Assembly (NCBI RefSeq): GCF_025685575.1
Contig: NZ_JAGSYD010000001.1
Coordinates: 561,852-625,851 of the forward strand
Direction: 5' to 3'
DNA: 64,000 bases
Source: Granulicella cerasi
Lineage (GTDB): Bacteria; Acidobacteriota; Terriglobia; Terriglobales; Acidobacteriaceae
Each line of letters begins with the position of its first letter. The stretch's first letter is position 1. Shown here in pieces: positions 41,457 through 49,080 of this stretch. The notes beneath the pieces are model-generated. The model was not told where the DNA came from, did not search any database, and saw only the letters and a list, made by a program, of their open reading frames with translations. The position numbers and the translations under genes were made by a program.

Positions 41457-42695
41457 CTACACCGGCAGCGGATCGCGCTGTTGCTTCGGTGCCTTCCATC
41501 CGAAGAACGCCGTTACGGCAGCGAGGACAATCATCGAAGCGATGAGCGCAACGCATCCCGGCCAGCCGTAGTGCTTCCACGCCACGCCGGGCAACATGCC
41601 GCCAACGGTGCCGCCCAGGTAGTAGATGCAGATGTACATGCCCGTCGCCGACACGCGCGCGCCCGTCGGCGCAGCATCGCGCATGAAGCTGTTCGCTGAG
41701 GTCTGCGCTATGAACACGCACGAGCTCGCCAACGACAATCCCACCGCGACCAGCACGAGCGAGTGTGAGAGCGTCGTTGTAATCCCAATCACGCCCAACG
41801 CCGTTGCCAGCATCATGCCATTGCGCAACCCTATACGCGCAAGGAAGCGGCCCACGATCAACGTGGCCAGAAGACCGAAGAGGTACACCGCGAAGAGATC
41901 GCTGAGCTTCTCCGTCGACAATCCAAACGGCGCTGCCGAGAGATAGAACGTCACAAAATTGAACGTCGAAACCAACGTGAACAACATGCAGAAGCCGATG
42001 AGGAAAGTCGCCAGCAAACGCACGCTGCGCAGGTTCTTCAAGATCGGTGTCCACACAGAATGCACGCGCTGTGAGTGGCGATGGCGCGCCTGTGGCAACA
42101 GCGTGGATGTAACCGCGGCGCCGAGAAGACCCAGCAACGCCAACGCAACGAAGACCATGTGCCAGCCATAGCGCTGCGCGATCATGCCACCGAGAAAGCG
42201 TCCGACGAACCCGCCGAACACCGTGCCTGCGACGTAGCTGCTCATCACCTTCGGAATCTCCATCGGCGGAAACTCATCGGTGATGTACGCGATGGTGAGG
42301 ATGAAGATGCCCGGTGTGGAGAGCCCCTGGAAGAAACGTCCGATGGCCAGCATCGTGAGGCTCTGCGCGGTGCTCGCAAGCAATGTCACCAGCGAGAGCA
42401 CTACCATCGAGCTCACGATGAAACGCTTGCGAGGCAGTCGCTCTCCGTAGAGAGCCAGCAGAAACGAAGTGATCGCCACGCCGATCGTCGCCGCGCTCAC
42501 CGTTATGCCCACCTGCGCTTCCGTCACGCCAAAAACGTGCGACAACATCGGCAGCATGGGCTGCGTGCAATAGAGATTGAGAAACGCGACCGTACCGCAG
42601 AGAAATACCGCAACCAGACGAAGCCCCGACCCGCGCAACGGCACGTGCTGAGGTTCGTTCAAAATCGGCGATGACGCCAAAGTGCCCATATTCAT
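41457..42695 (-). CDS. MFS transporter
   Basis: This 412-residue, 12-helix exporter opens RLVAVFLCGTVAFLNLYCTQPMLP, followed by motif A in LYGERLPRKRF. The pattern FFQGLSTPGIFILTIAYITDE and the second half beginning RLLATFLIGFCMLF resemble the YnfM/AraJ-like sugar-efflux or drug-efflux group. The substrate is unknown. The ATG at 42695 gives MNMGTLASS; no strong ribosome site is seen. It lies convergently with the aldo/keto reductase gene. Confidence 0.85.
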   Translation of the reverse strand: MNMGTLASSPILNEPQHVPLRGSGLRLVAVFLCGTVAFLNLYCTQPMLPMLSHVFGVTEAQVGITVSAATIGVAITSFLLALYGERLPRKRFIVSSMVVLSLVTLLASTAQSLTMLAIGRFFQGLSTPGIFILTIAYITDEFPPMEIPKVMSSYVAGTVFGGFVGRFLGGMIAQRYGWHMVFVALALLGLLGAAVTSTLLPQARHRHSQRVHSVWTPILKNLRSVRLLATFLIGFCMLFTLVSTFNFVTFYLSAAPFGLSTEKLSDLFAVYLFGLLATLIVGRFLARIGLRNGMMLATALGVIGITTTLSHSLVLVAVGLSLASSCVFIAQTSANSFMRDAAPTGARVSATGMYICIYYLGGTVGGMLPGVAWKHYGWPGCVALIASMIVLAAVTAFFGWKAPKQQRDPLPV

Positions 42696-42744
42696 TGGAT
42701 GATACGCGCCTTGCCTGGACTCATCGCTTGTGCGGATCAACGCA

Positions 42745-42775
42745 AACGGCTCCGCCAATGCATGGCGGAGCCGTT
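42745..42775. terminator. Terminator of ahpD
   Basis: A perfect 13-bp stem (42745-42757 with 42763-42775) with a 5-nt loop is followed by TTTGCGTT on the minus strand, 18 nt after the ahpD stop. Confidence 0.85.
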
Positions 42776-42793
42776 GTGCGACATCTTTTGCGA

Positions 42794-43339
42794 TTACGCC
42801 GACGGTGTCGGCGCAGCCTTCTCGCTGTCGAGCACCACGCCAATCGCGTGGATCACTGACGTCACGCGCACAGCCGCGTTGATCAGTTCTTCGGACACAC
42901 CCTTGCCGCGCAGCACAGCTTCGTGCGATCCAACGCACTTGCCGCAAGCGTTCACCGCCGACACTGCAAGGCACCACAGCTCGAAGTCGTTGTGGTCCAC
43001 GTTGTGTCCACGCAGCGCATTCATGCGCAGGCGCGCGGGCAGCGTCGCGTACTTCTCGTTGTCGGTCAGGTGGTGGAAGCGATAGTAGACATTGTTCATG
43101 CCCATGATCGCGGCCGCAGCCTTCACGGCGTCAATCACGTTTGCGTCGAGCAGCGTGCTCGCCTGCGCGATCGTCGCCGCGGTCAGATCAGGCTGACGCG
43201 TCGCAATCGCCGTGGCGACAACGGTGCCCCAGAGCTGTTGCGGCGTCAGTTCGGTATTCTGCTTCACCAGCGAAGAAAAGTTCAGCTTCAGGTCCTTGGC
43301 ATAGCCAGGAAGACCTGCAATCAAATCATCAAGAGCCAT
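42794..43339 (-). CDS. ahpD: Alkyl hydroperoxidase AhpD
   Basis: This 181-residue member of the AhpD family has the catalytic C132-x2-C135 and H139 in NACGKCVGSHE. AhpD passes electrons to the peroxiredoxin AhpC (through lipoyl proteins in mycobacteria). It lies directly downstream of the AhpC gene with a hairpin between them. The length is typical. Together with AhpC and the upstream PerR-type gene it forms a peroxide-defence cluster. Confidence 0.93.
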   Translation of the reverse strand: MALDDLIAGLPGYAKDLKLNFSSLVKQNTELTPQQLWGTVVATAIATRQPDLTAATIAQASTLLDANVIDAVKAAAAIMGMNNVYYRFHHLTDNEKYATLPARLRMNALRGHNVDHNDFELWCLAVSAVNACGKCVGSHEAVLRGKGVSEELINAAVRVTSVIHAIGVVLDSEKAAPTPSA

Positions 43340-43384
43340 TGCAAAATCCTTTCGTGCAGCACCGGGTTCTCAGTGCAAGAGGTG

Positions 43385-43422
43385 CAAGAAAAGGTGGCCA
43401 CGCCTTTGCGTTGTGGCCACCT
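43385..43422 (-). terminator. Hairpin between ahpC and ahpD
   Basis: A perfect 10-bp stem (43392-43401 with 43413-43422) is followed by TTTTCTT on the minus strand. It may partly stop transcription after ahpC and lower the level of ahpD. Confidence 0.75.
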
Positions 43423-43440
43423 CGTAATGAGTCGTGAAGC

Positions 43441-43974
43441 TTAGACCGAGAGGGTCTCCTGACCCTTCTGCCAGTTGCAGGGGCAGAGCTCGTCGGTCTG
43501 CAGCGCGTCGAGAACGCGCAGCACTTCCTGCGGGTTGCGGCCAACGCTGCCGGCCGTCACGTACACGAACTGGATCTCGTTGTTCGGGTCGACGAGGAAG
43601 GTCGCACGCTGTGCCACGCCTTCCGCGCTCAGGATGCCGAGTTCGCCGCAGAGCTCACGCTTGATGTCAGCGAGCATGGGGAAGGGAAGGTCCTTCAGGT
43701 CGTCGTGGTTGTTGCGCCATGCGAGGTGCACGAACTCCGAATCGATCGAACCGCCGAGGATCTGGCAGTCGCGGTCGAGGAAGTCCTGGTTCAGCTTGCC
43801 GAAGCCAGCGATCTCGGTCGGGCACACAAAGGTGAAGTCCTTCGGCCAGAAGAAGTAAAGCTTCCACTTGCCCTCGTACGACTTGTTCGTGATGGTCTCG
43901 AAAGCCTTGTTGTTGTCGCGGCTTACGGTTGCAGTCAAAGAGAATTCGGGGAATTGTTCGCCAATTTGCAGCAT
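43441..43974 (-). CDS. ahpC: Peroxiredoxin AhpC-type
   Basis: This 177-residue 2-Cys peroxiredoxin reduces peroxides. The peroxidatic Cys is C51 in DFTFVCPTEIAGF, and a C-terminal pair (C164 and C166 in LCPCNWQKG) supplies the resolving Cys; this resembles the AhpC type that pairs with AhpD. The ATG at 43974 has GGAG 8 nt upstream; the longer open frame is unlikely. It follows the PerR-like gene on the same strand. Confidence 0.94.
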   Translation of the reverse strand: MLQIGEQFPEFSLTATVSRDNNKAFETITNKSYEGKWKLYFFWPKDFTFVCPTEIAGFGKLNQDFLDRDCQILGGSIDSEFVHLAWRNNHDDLKDLPFPMLADIKRELCGELGILSAEGVAQRATFLVDPNNEIQFVYVTAGSVGRNPQEVLRVLDALQTDELCPCNWQKGQETLSV

Positions 43975-44078
43975 TGGAGGAGCTCCTTCGTTTGAGTAAA
44001 GTTCACCGCATGATCCGAGGCATGCGCCGCGGACCGGAGAGTTGCAATATGAAGTTGTCGCGCTCTGCTTCCGCGCTC

Positions 44079-44513
44079 TTAGTGCACCAGACCCTTTGCC
44101 TGGCACTTCGGGCAAAGTCCGATGACGTCCACGGAGTACCGTTCCACCAGGAATCCTCCGGGAAGCTTTTTGCGAGCAGGCATAAGGCCCAGCGCCTGCT
44201 CATCGATGTCGGAGATCGTCTTGCACTCCGAGCAAACCATGTGGTGATGTGGCCGCGCGTTCAACTCAATACGCTGCGTGCCGTGGTGCAGACTCACCTC
44301 GCGAAAGATGCCGCAATCCACGAAGAGATGAATGTTTTTGTAGACGGTCGCGAGCGAGATGCTCGGCACCTTCTTGCGCACAATCTCGTAGACCTCTTCG
44401 GGCGATGGATGCCCATGCATCTTCTGCATCACCTCAAACAGCACCTGACGCTGATGCGTCACAGGGATGCCGTGCTCCTGGCAAAGCTCGCGAAATGTGT
44501 CTTGAGAGATCAC
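44079..44513 (-). CDS. Fur family regulator, PerR-like
   Basis: This 144-residue, metal-dependent repressor has the winged-helix part (PVTHQRQVLFEVMQ, SLATVYKNIHLF) and two structural zinc Cys pairs (C94/C97 and C134/C137), as in PerR. The His-rich RPHHHMVCSEC segment holds metal ligands. It lies upstream of ahpC-ahpD on the same strand, and a perfect palindrome lies just before its start. Peroxide sensing is inferred from context. Confidence 0.9.
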   Translation of the reverse strand: MISQDTFRELCQEHGIPVTHQRQVLFEVMQKMHGHPSPEEVYEIVRKKVPSISLATVYKNIHLFVDCGIFREVSLHHGTQRIELNARPHHHMVCSECKTISDIDEQALGLMPARKKLPGGFLVERYSVDVIGLCPKCQAKGLVH

Positions 44514-44529
44514 TTGCTAAGAAGTATTA

Positions 44530-44548
44530 GATGATAAGAATTATCATC
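44530..44548. promoter_or_regulatory. PerR/Fur-type operator
   Basis: The perfect inverted repeat GATGATAA-GAA-TTATCATC lies 16 nt upstream of the perR-like start. It resembles PerR/Fur boxes (TTATAAT-type palindromes) and points to self-regulation and control of ahpC-ahpD. It may also act on the divergent gene at 44611. Confidence 0.75.
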
Positions 44549-44610
44549 CGTCAAATGAGTGCATCCGTTTGATGCCGATTTGACGTCCTTGTACTAGGAG
44601 AGCCGCGCTA

Positions 44611-45546
44611 ATGAAGACGTTGTGGGCAGGGTTGGCAAGTTTCGTTCTAGGCGCAAGTACGGCGTTGGCACAGGCGCCTGCTCATCAAGATCAGCCTGCA
44701 ACGACGTATCTTGTGGCAGATCGCGTCACGCTGCCACTGGTGCTCGTTAAGGGCTACCCCTTCGTTGAGGGTTCCATTCACGGCACGAAGGGCAAGCTGC
44801 TCCTCGATCTCGGCCAGAAACCGGCGTTCGCTGTGGACGATCACACCGTACATTTCCCAGACGCAAAGGTCGTCGGCCACGGCTTCTTCGGATCGGGGCA
44901 GAAGTTCGAGGTTTCACAGCTTCCCGTGGTGGACTCGATCATGCTCCCTTCAGGATTGCACTTTGAGAACCTGCAGAACGTGCGCGGCACACCGGGGCTT
45001 CCGCTGGAGCAGGACATCACGCCGGAGTTCATCGGCTGGATTGGGGTGGAGTTCTGGAAGGGCTACGTCGTTCGCCTCGACTACCGTCATCCCAGCGTGA
45101 CTTTTTTCCGTAACAACGCGAGTGATGCCGGCGAGCATGCCGCAGAGGCCGACGAGGCAATCGTGCAGACCATCGCGCTCGATCACGGCAACCGACATGA
45201 CTTGCTCAGTATGCAGGCAAAGCTAGGCGATCGTCCGCTCACGATCTCGCTGGACACTGGTAGCCACAACACGGCGTGGCTCACGCAAGAGCAGATCACG
45301 ATGCTACAAAAAGAAGGTCACATGACCGCACTTGACGCCGAGGACAGGGCGACTTTGTCCGGTCTTAGCCTTGACGATCAAGCCGTGCCCCCGATGGTCT
45401 TCGAGGTTCAAAAAGGTGAAGCCCCGACGAAGCAATTCTTCCCGCATGCGAATGGGCTGCTCCTGAACTTCGGCTACGAATTCTTTATCCGCTACAAAAC
45501 AATATTGAATTACGAGCAGCTTCGCATGACGCTGCTAAAGCCTTAG
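44611..45546 (+). CDS. Exported retropepsin-like aspartic protease family protein
   Basis: This 311-residue protein has a signal peptide (LASFVLGASTALAQA) and two aspartyl-protease-like lobes. The first contains LLLDLGQK (D66), and the second contains the canonical LDTGSHN (D215). Only the second has the DTGS motif. Related acidobacterial proteins are annotated as clan AA aspartic proteases; whether it cleaves peptides is not known. The gene is divergent from perR and may share the operator region. Confidence 0.75.
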   Translation: MKTLWAGLASFVLGASTALAQAPAHQDQPATTYLVADRVTLPLVLVKGYPFVEGSIHGTKGKLLLDLGQKPAFAVDDHTVHFPDAKVVGHGFFGSGQKFEVSQLPVVDSIMLPSGLHFENLQNVRGTPGLPLEQDITPEFIGWIGVEFWKGYVVRLDYRHPSVTFFRNNASDAGEHAAEADEAIVQTIALDHGNRHDLLSMQAKLGDRPLTISLDTGSHNTAWLTQEQITMLQKEGHMTALDAEDRATLSGLSLDDQAVPPMVFEVQKGEAPTKQFFPHANGLLLNFGYEFFIRYKTILNYEQLRMTLLKP

Positions 45547-45576
45547 CCGCGCTGCTCGACGAATGTGGCAAAAAGC

Positions 45577-45608
45577 AAGGGCGACGTACGAAGACGTCGC
45601 CCTTTTCA
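45577..45608. terminator. Bidirectional terminator between the protease-like gene and aspS
   Basis: A perfect 11-bp stem (45577-45587 with 45594-45604) is followed by TTTT-type tails on both strands. Confidence 0.85.
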
Positions 45609-45614
45609 TCGATT

Positions 45615-45637
45615 CCTTACAACGTAGAACGTACAAC
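45615..45637. repeat. TTACAACGTAGAAC word, second copy
   Basis: This copy shares a 16-base core CTTACAACGTAGAACS with 41425-41446. It lies just beyond the aspS stop, in the same setting as the first copy. Confidence 0.6.
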
Positions 45638-45644
45638 TCTACGC

Positions 45645-47504
45645 CTACGACTTATGCACGATGCGCAGGTTCAACTCGCGCAACTGCACTTCGTTCGCGG
45701 GACTCGGTGCATCGACCATCAAGTCGATCGCCTTCGCAGTCTTCGGGAACGCGATGACCTCACGCAGCGAGCTTGCGCCAGCGAGGATCATCACGATGCG
45801 GTCGAGACCCAGCGCGATGCCGCCGTGCGGAGGCGTGCCATACTCCAGCGCGTCGAGGAAGAAGCCGAAGCGCTCCTTGGCTTCTTCGTCGCTCATGCCG
45901 AGCGAGCGGAAGATCTCCGCCTGCACATCCTGGCGATGGATACGGATCGAACCCGAGCCAAGCTCCGTGCCGTTCAGCACGATGTCATAGGCCAGCGCGC
46001 GCACTGCGCCCTTGTCGTTGTAGAGCGCGCCCGACTTGATGTCTTCCTCATGCGGCGAGGTGAACGGATGGTGCGCCGCATCCCAGCGCTTGTGCTCTTC
46101 GTTCCACTCGTACATCGGGAAGTCGGTCACCCAGAGGAACTTGAAGTCTGCTGCGGTGCCGGTCTGCGCAAACAGACCGTGCTTGTCTGCGTACTTCTTC
46201 GCGAGGTCCAGACGAAGCTGGCCGACGCGCTTCGGAATCCAGAGCGTGTCGTAGTTCCAGGCGTGCGGGGTCTCGGGCTTCGGCGTCACAACGATGATGA
46301 GGTCGTCGGTCGTCAGGCTCTCGCCGTTGAAGACCACCTGCTCCGCGTTCAGCTTCGCGCCAATCTCTTCGGCGAGCGGAGCAAACTGCTCTGCCGTGCG
46401 CAGGCGAGCGACGTCGAGCAGATCCAGTCCGCTTTCGCCAAAGCTTGTACGAACCTCAGCGAGCAGCGCCTTGCGTGCCGAGCCGGAAAGTTCGCCGACG
46501 CGCGGAATTGTGAAGCCATAGACCGGCAGCGTGGGATCGATCTTCAGCGTCACGCGCAGCTCCGGCGTGAGCACATCGCTCAGGTTCACCATCGCGGGCA
46601 GGCGCATGTCCGGCTTGTCGATGCCGTATTTCTGGATCGCCTCGTCGTAGCTCATCTTGAGGAACGAGCCTTCGGGCAGCGTGATGCCTGCGACCTTGAA
46701 CGCCGCACGCAGGAAGCCTTCGGCCACGCCGAAGATCGTCTCCTGCTGCGGGAAGGTCATCTCCAGGTCGATCTGCGTGAAGTCCGGCTGACGGTCGGCG
46801 CGGAGGTCTTCATCGCGGAAGCAGCGTGCGATCTGGAAGTAGCGGTCGAAGCCGCCGATCATCAGAATCTGCTTGAAGATCTGCGGCGACTGCGGCAGCG
46901 CGTAGAACTCGCCTGCATGGACGCGCGAGGGCACGAGGTAATCGCGTGCGCCTTCGGGCGTGGAGCGCGTCAGCAGCGGCGTTTCCACTTCGAGGAAGTC
47001 GTTGTCGGAGAGATACTCGCGAATCGCGCGCGCAACCTTGTGGCGCAGCACGAAGTTCTTCTGCAGCTCGGGACGGCGCAGGTCGAGGTAGCGATACTTC
47101 AGGCGCACCTCTTCGTTGGTGATCGGCGCGTCGTCCGCGATGGGGAAGGGCGGCGTCTTCGCTTCGTTCAGCAGCCAGCACTCTTCGGCGACGACTTCGA
47201 TGTCGCCGGTATCCATCTTCGGATTCTTGAGGCCTTCGCCGCGCTCGCGTACCTTGCCGCGAACAGCGACGACGAACTCGGGGCGCGAAGTTTCGGCCTT
47301 CAGATGAGCTTCAATGGAGTCGCTCTTGTCGAAGACGACCTGGGTGATGCCGGTGCGGTCGCGCAGGTCGAGGAAGATCAGGTCGCCATGGTCACGGCGA
47401 CGATTCACCCATCCCATGAGGATGACGGTAGAGCCAGCGTCCGATGCGCGCAGTTCGCCCAGCTTGTGCGAGCGCTGCAGATTGCCTAGAAAATCGAGTG
47501 TCAC
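45645..47504 (-). CDS. aspS: Aspartate--tRNA ligase
   Basis: This 619-residue class II synthetase has an N-terminal OB fold binding the anticodon (VILMGWVNRRRDHGDLIFLDLRD), the catalytic core with FRDEDLRADRQPDFTQIDLEM, and the bacterial-type GAD insertion (about residues 300-430). The C-terminal LGLDRIVMILAGASSLREVIAFPKT is motif 3. The GTG at 47504 is close to GGAAGG; a longer frame is unlikely. Whether it also charges tRNA-Asn cannot be judged here. Confidence 0.95.
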   Translation of the reverse strand: MTLDFLGNLQRSHKLGELRASDAGSTVILMGWVNRRRDHGDLIFLDLRDRTGITQVVFDKSDSIEAHLKAETSRPEFVVAVRGKVRERGEGLKNPKMDTGDIEVVAEECWLLNEAKTPPFPIADDAPITNEEVRLKYRYLDLRRPELQKNFVLRHKVARAIREYLSDNDFLEVETPLLTRSTPEGARDYLVPSRVHAGEFYALPQSPQIFKQILMIGGFDRYFQIARCFRDEDLRADRQPDFTQIDLEMTFPQQETIFGVAEGFLRAAFKVAGITLPEGSFLKMSYDEAIQKYGIDKPDMRLPAMVNLSDVLTPELRVTLKIDPTLPVYGFTIPRVGELSGSARKALLAEVRTSFGESGLDLLDVARLRTAEQFAPLAEEIGAKLNAEQVVFNGESLTTDDLIIVVTPKPETPHAWNYDTLWIPKRVGQLRLDLAKKYADKHGLFAQTGTAADFKFLWVTDFPMYEWNEEHKRWDAAHHPFTSPHEEDIKSGALYNDKGAVRALAYDIVLNGTELGSGSIRIHRQDVQAEIFRSLGMSDEEAKERFGFFLDALEYGTPPHGGIALGLDRIVMILAGASSLREVIAFPKTAKAIDLMVDAPSPANEVQLRELNLRIVHKS

Positions 47505-47560
47505 AATCCTTCCATTGTACGAAAAATTACTGCTTCGCCCCGTTTCCTGGCCGTTGCACA

Positions 47561-47986
47561 ATGAAAGACATGCCCTCGCCCACACCGTTGTTCACTCCTC
47601 GCGAAGCCGCTCACATGCTTGGCATCAGCTACCCGACCATCAAACAGTGGATCCTCTCCGGCAAGCTGAAAACCGTGCAAACACCGGGCGGACACCACCG
47701 CATCTCGGCCACGGCCATGAAGCCTTTCCTCGCCAAGGACGCGGCTAAGCCTGAAACTGAAAGCCGCGAGCGTTTTCGGCGCGTCTCCGGGCGCAACCAG
47801 CTCATCGGCCGCGTGGTGAGCGTGCGGGTAGAGGGCCTGATGGCGCAGGTTGTCGTCGCGGTAGGCGAGCAGGAGGTGTCGAGCATCATTACCGCCGACG
47901 CCGTGCGGGAGCTAGGGCTGAAGAAGGGCGATCAGGTCGCGGCTCTGGTGAAGTCGACCGATGTGATGATCGAGCGCTTCGAGTAG
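47561..47986 (+). CDS. Excisionase-type HTH protein with molybdate-binding (Mop/TOBE) domain
   Basis: This 141-residue protein has an N-terminal MerR/excisionase-like HTH (TPREAAHMLGISYPTIKQWI and GGHHRI) and a C-terminal Mop/TOBE domain (RNQLIGRVVSVRVEGLMAQVVVAVG, then AALVKSTDVMIE), which binds molybdate in ModE-like and Mop proteins. It may be a small molybdate-responsive regulator; no molybdate transport gene is adjacent. It is divergent from aspS. Its stop adjoins that of the next convergent gene. Confidence 0.85.
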   Translation: MKDMPSPTPLFTPREAAHMLGISYPTIKQWILSGKLKTVQTPGGHHRISATAMKPFLAKDAAKPETESRERFRRVSGRNQLIGRVVSVRVEGLMAQVVVAVGEQEVSSIITADAVRELGLKKGDQVAALVKSTDVMIERFE

Positions 47987-49060
47987 CTAGAGCCCTTGCC
48001 GCTCGCGCTGCCGCAGCGGCCGCACCAGCAGATACCAGAGGAAGTCGATCGCCAACGCCAGCGCGCCGCCAATGACGGTGTTCAGCAGGCGGATATGCGC
48101 CGCAGCCGTCTCGGAGAATCCGCCGAAGCGGAACAGGAAGACGATGTACAGCGTGGTGACTACCGAAAACAGCGCGTAGTTCACCGCTTGCAGCGCAAAG
48201 CAACAGAGCGCGAACACCACGACCATGACGCCGACAAACCAATGCGGCAGCGAGGTCAGATGGGCGAGGCCGAACGCGATGGCTGCACCGCCGATCGTGC
48301 CTACGATGCGCGCCAGCGATCGGCTCACCGTGCCGGTCCACTGTTGCTTCAACACCAGCAGCGCGGTCATCGGAATCCAGTAGCCATTGCGCAGGTGCAG
48401 GTGTCGATAGAGAGCGGTCGCGACGATCATCGTCACGATGAGCCTCCCGGCAAAGCTCACGGACTCGCTGTTCCAGCTCGCTTGCCTGTGCAGTTCTCGG
48501 CCGTCGTAACGCACACGCGCCGCGACGATCTTCCAGAGCGGCGCGCCGTGATGCACGTTCCAGCGCACGCGGAAGAGCAGATGAATCGTAATCTGCAAAG
48601 CGCCACCGAGCAGTACCATCGCCGCGCGGCCCACTGCGTAATGCGTGCCGTTGGCGAAGTATGTGGAAACGATGAGGAAGACGGCCGACTGTTGCGCGAG
48701 CCAACCGGCGCTCGGGCCAAGGCTCGAGATCACGCCGTAGTTCATCGCCGCGAAGGCGACGACGATCAGCACCGCGGGCGTCCACGGCGCAGCAAGGCTG
48801 CCTGCGAGCGTTGCGCTTGCCATGCCCAGCGTCGCGCAGATCATGCTCAACACCGGCGACGACAGCGTCGGATGAAATACCGCGAAGCCGATGGAGAACG
48901 CTCCACCAGCAGCGATCGCACCCGCAGCGCGATGTCCTGTCACCTGGCCAAGCACAAGGCAGAGCGCGATGGCGATCATCGCAATAAAGCCTTCGCGAAA
49001 CGTCTGCTTCGACCATGGAGTGGGAAAGGTGTCGGCGGAGATGTCGCGAAGGCTAAGCAT
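47987..49060 (-). CDS. FUSC family membrane protein
   Basis: This 357-residue membrane protein has about eight to ten helices in two blocks (starting FIAMIAIALCLVLGQVTGHRA and, after a middle cytoplasmic part, SFAGRLIVTMIVATALY), a plan typical of FUSC/aromatic-acid-exporter-like proteins. The RNGYWIPMTALLVLKQQWTGTVSRSL segment is the family hallmark. It lies 20 bp after hisS on the same strand. Export of aromatic or stress compounds is inferred. Confidence 0.82.
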   Translation of the reverse strand: MLSLRDISADTFPTPWSKQTFREGFIAMIAIALCLVLGQVTGHRAAGAIAAGGAFSIGFAVFHPTLSSPVLSMICATLGMASATLAGSLAAPWTPAVLIVVAFAAMNYGVISSLGPSAGWLAQQSAVFLIVSTYFANGTHYAVGRAAMVLLGGALQITIHLLFRVRWNVHHGAPLWKIVAARVRYDGRELHRQASWNSESVSFAGRLIVTMIVATALYRHLHLRNGYWIPMTALLVLKQQWTGTVSRSLARIVGTIGGAAIAFGLAHLTSLPHWFVGVMVVVFALCCFALQAVNYALFSVVTTLYIVFLFRFGGFSETAAAHIRLLNTVIGGALALAIDFLWYLLVRPLRQRERQGL

Positions 49061-49080
49061 GTACTCGCTTGTGTGATGCG

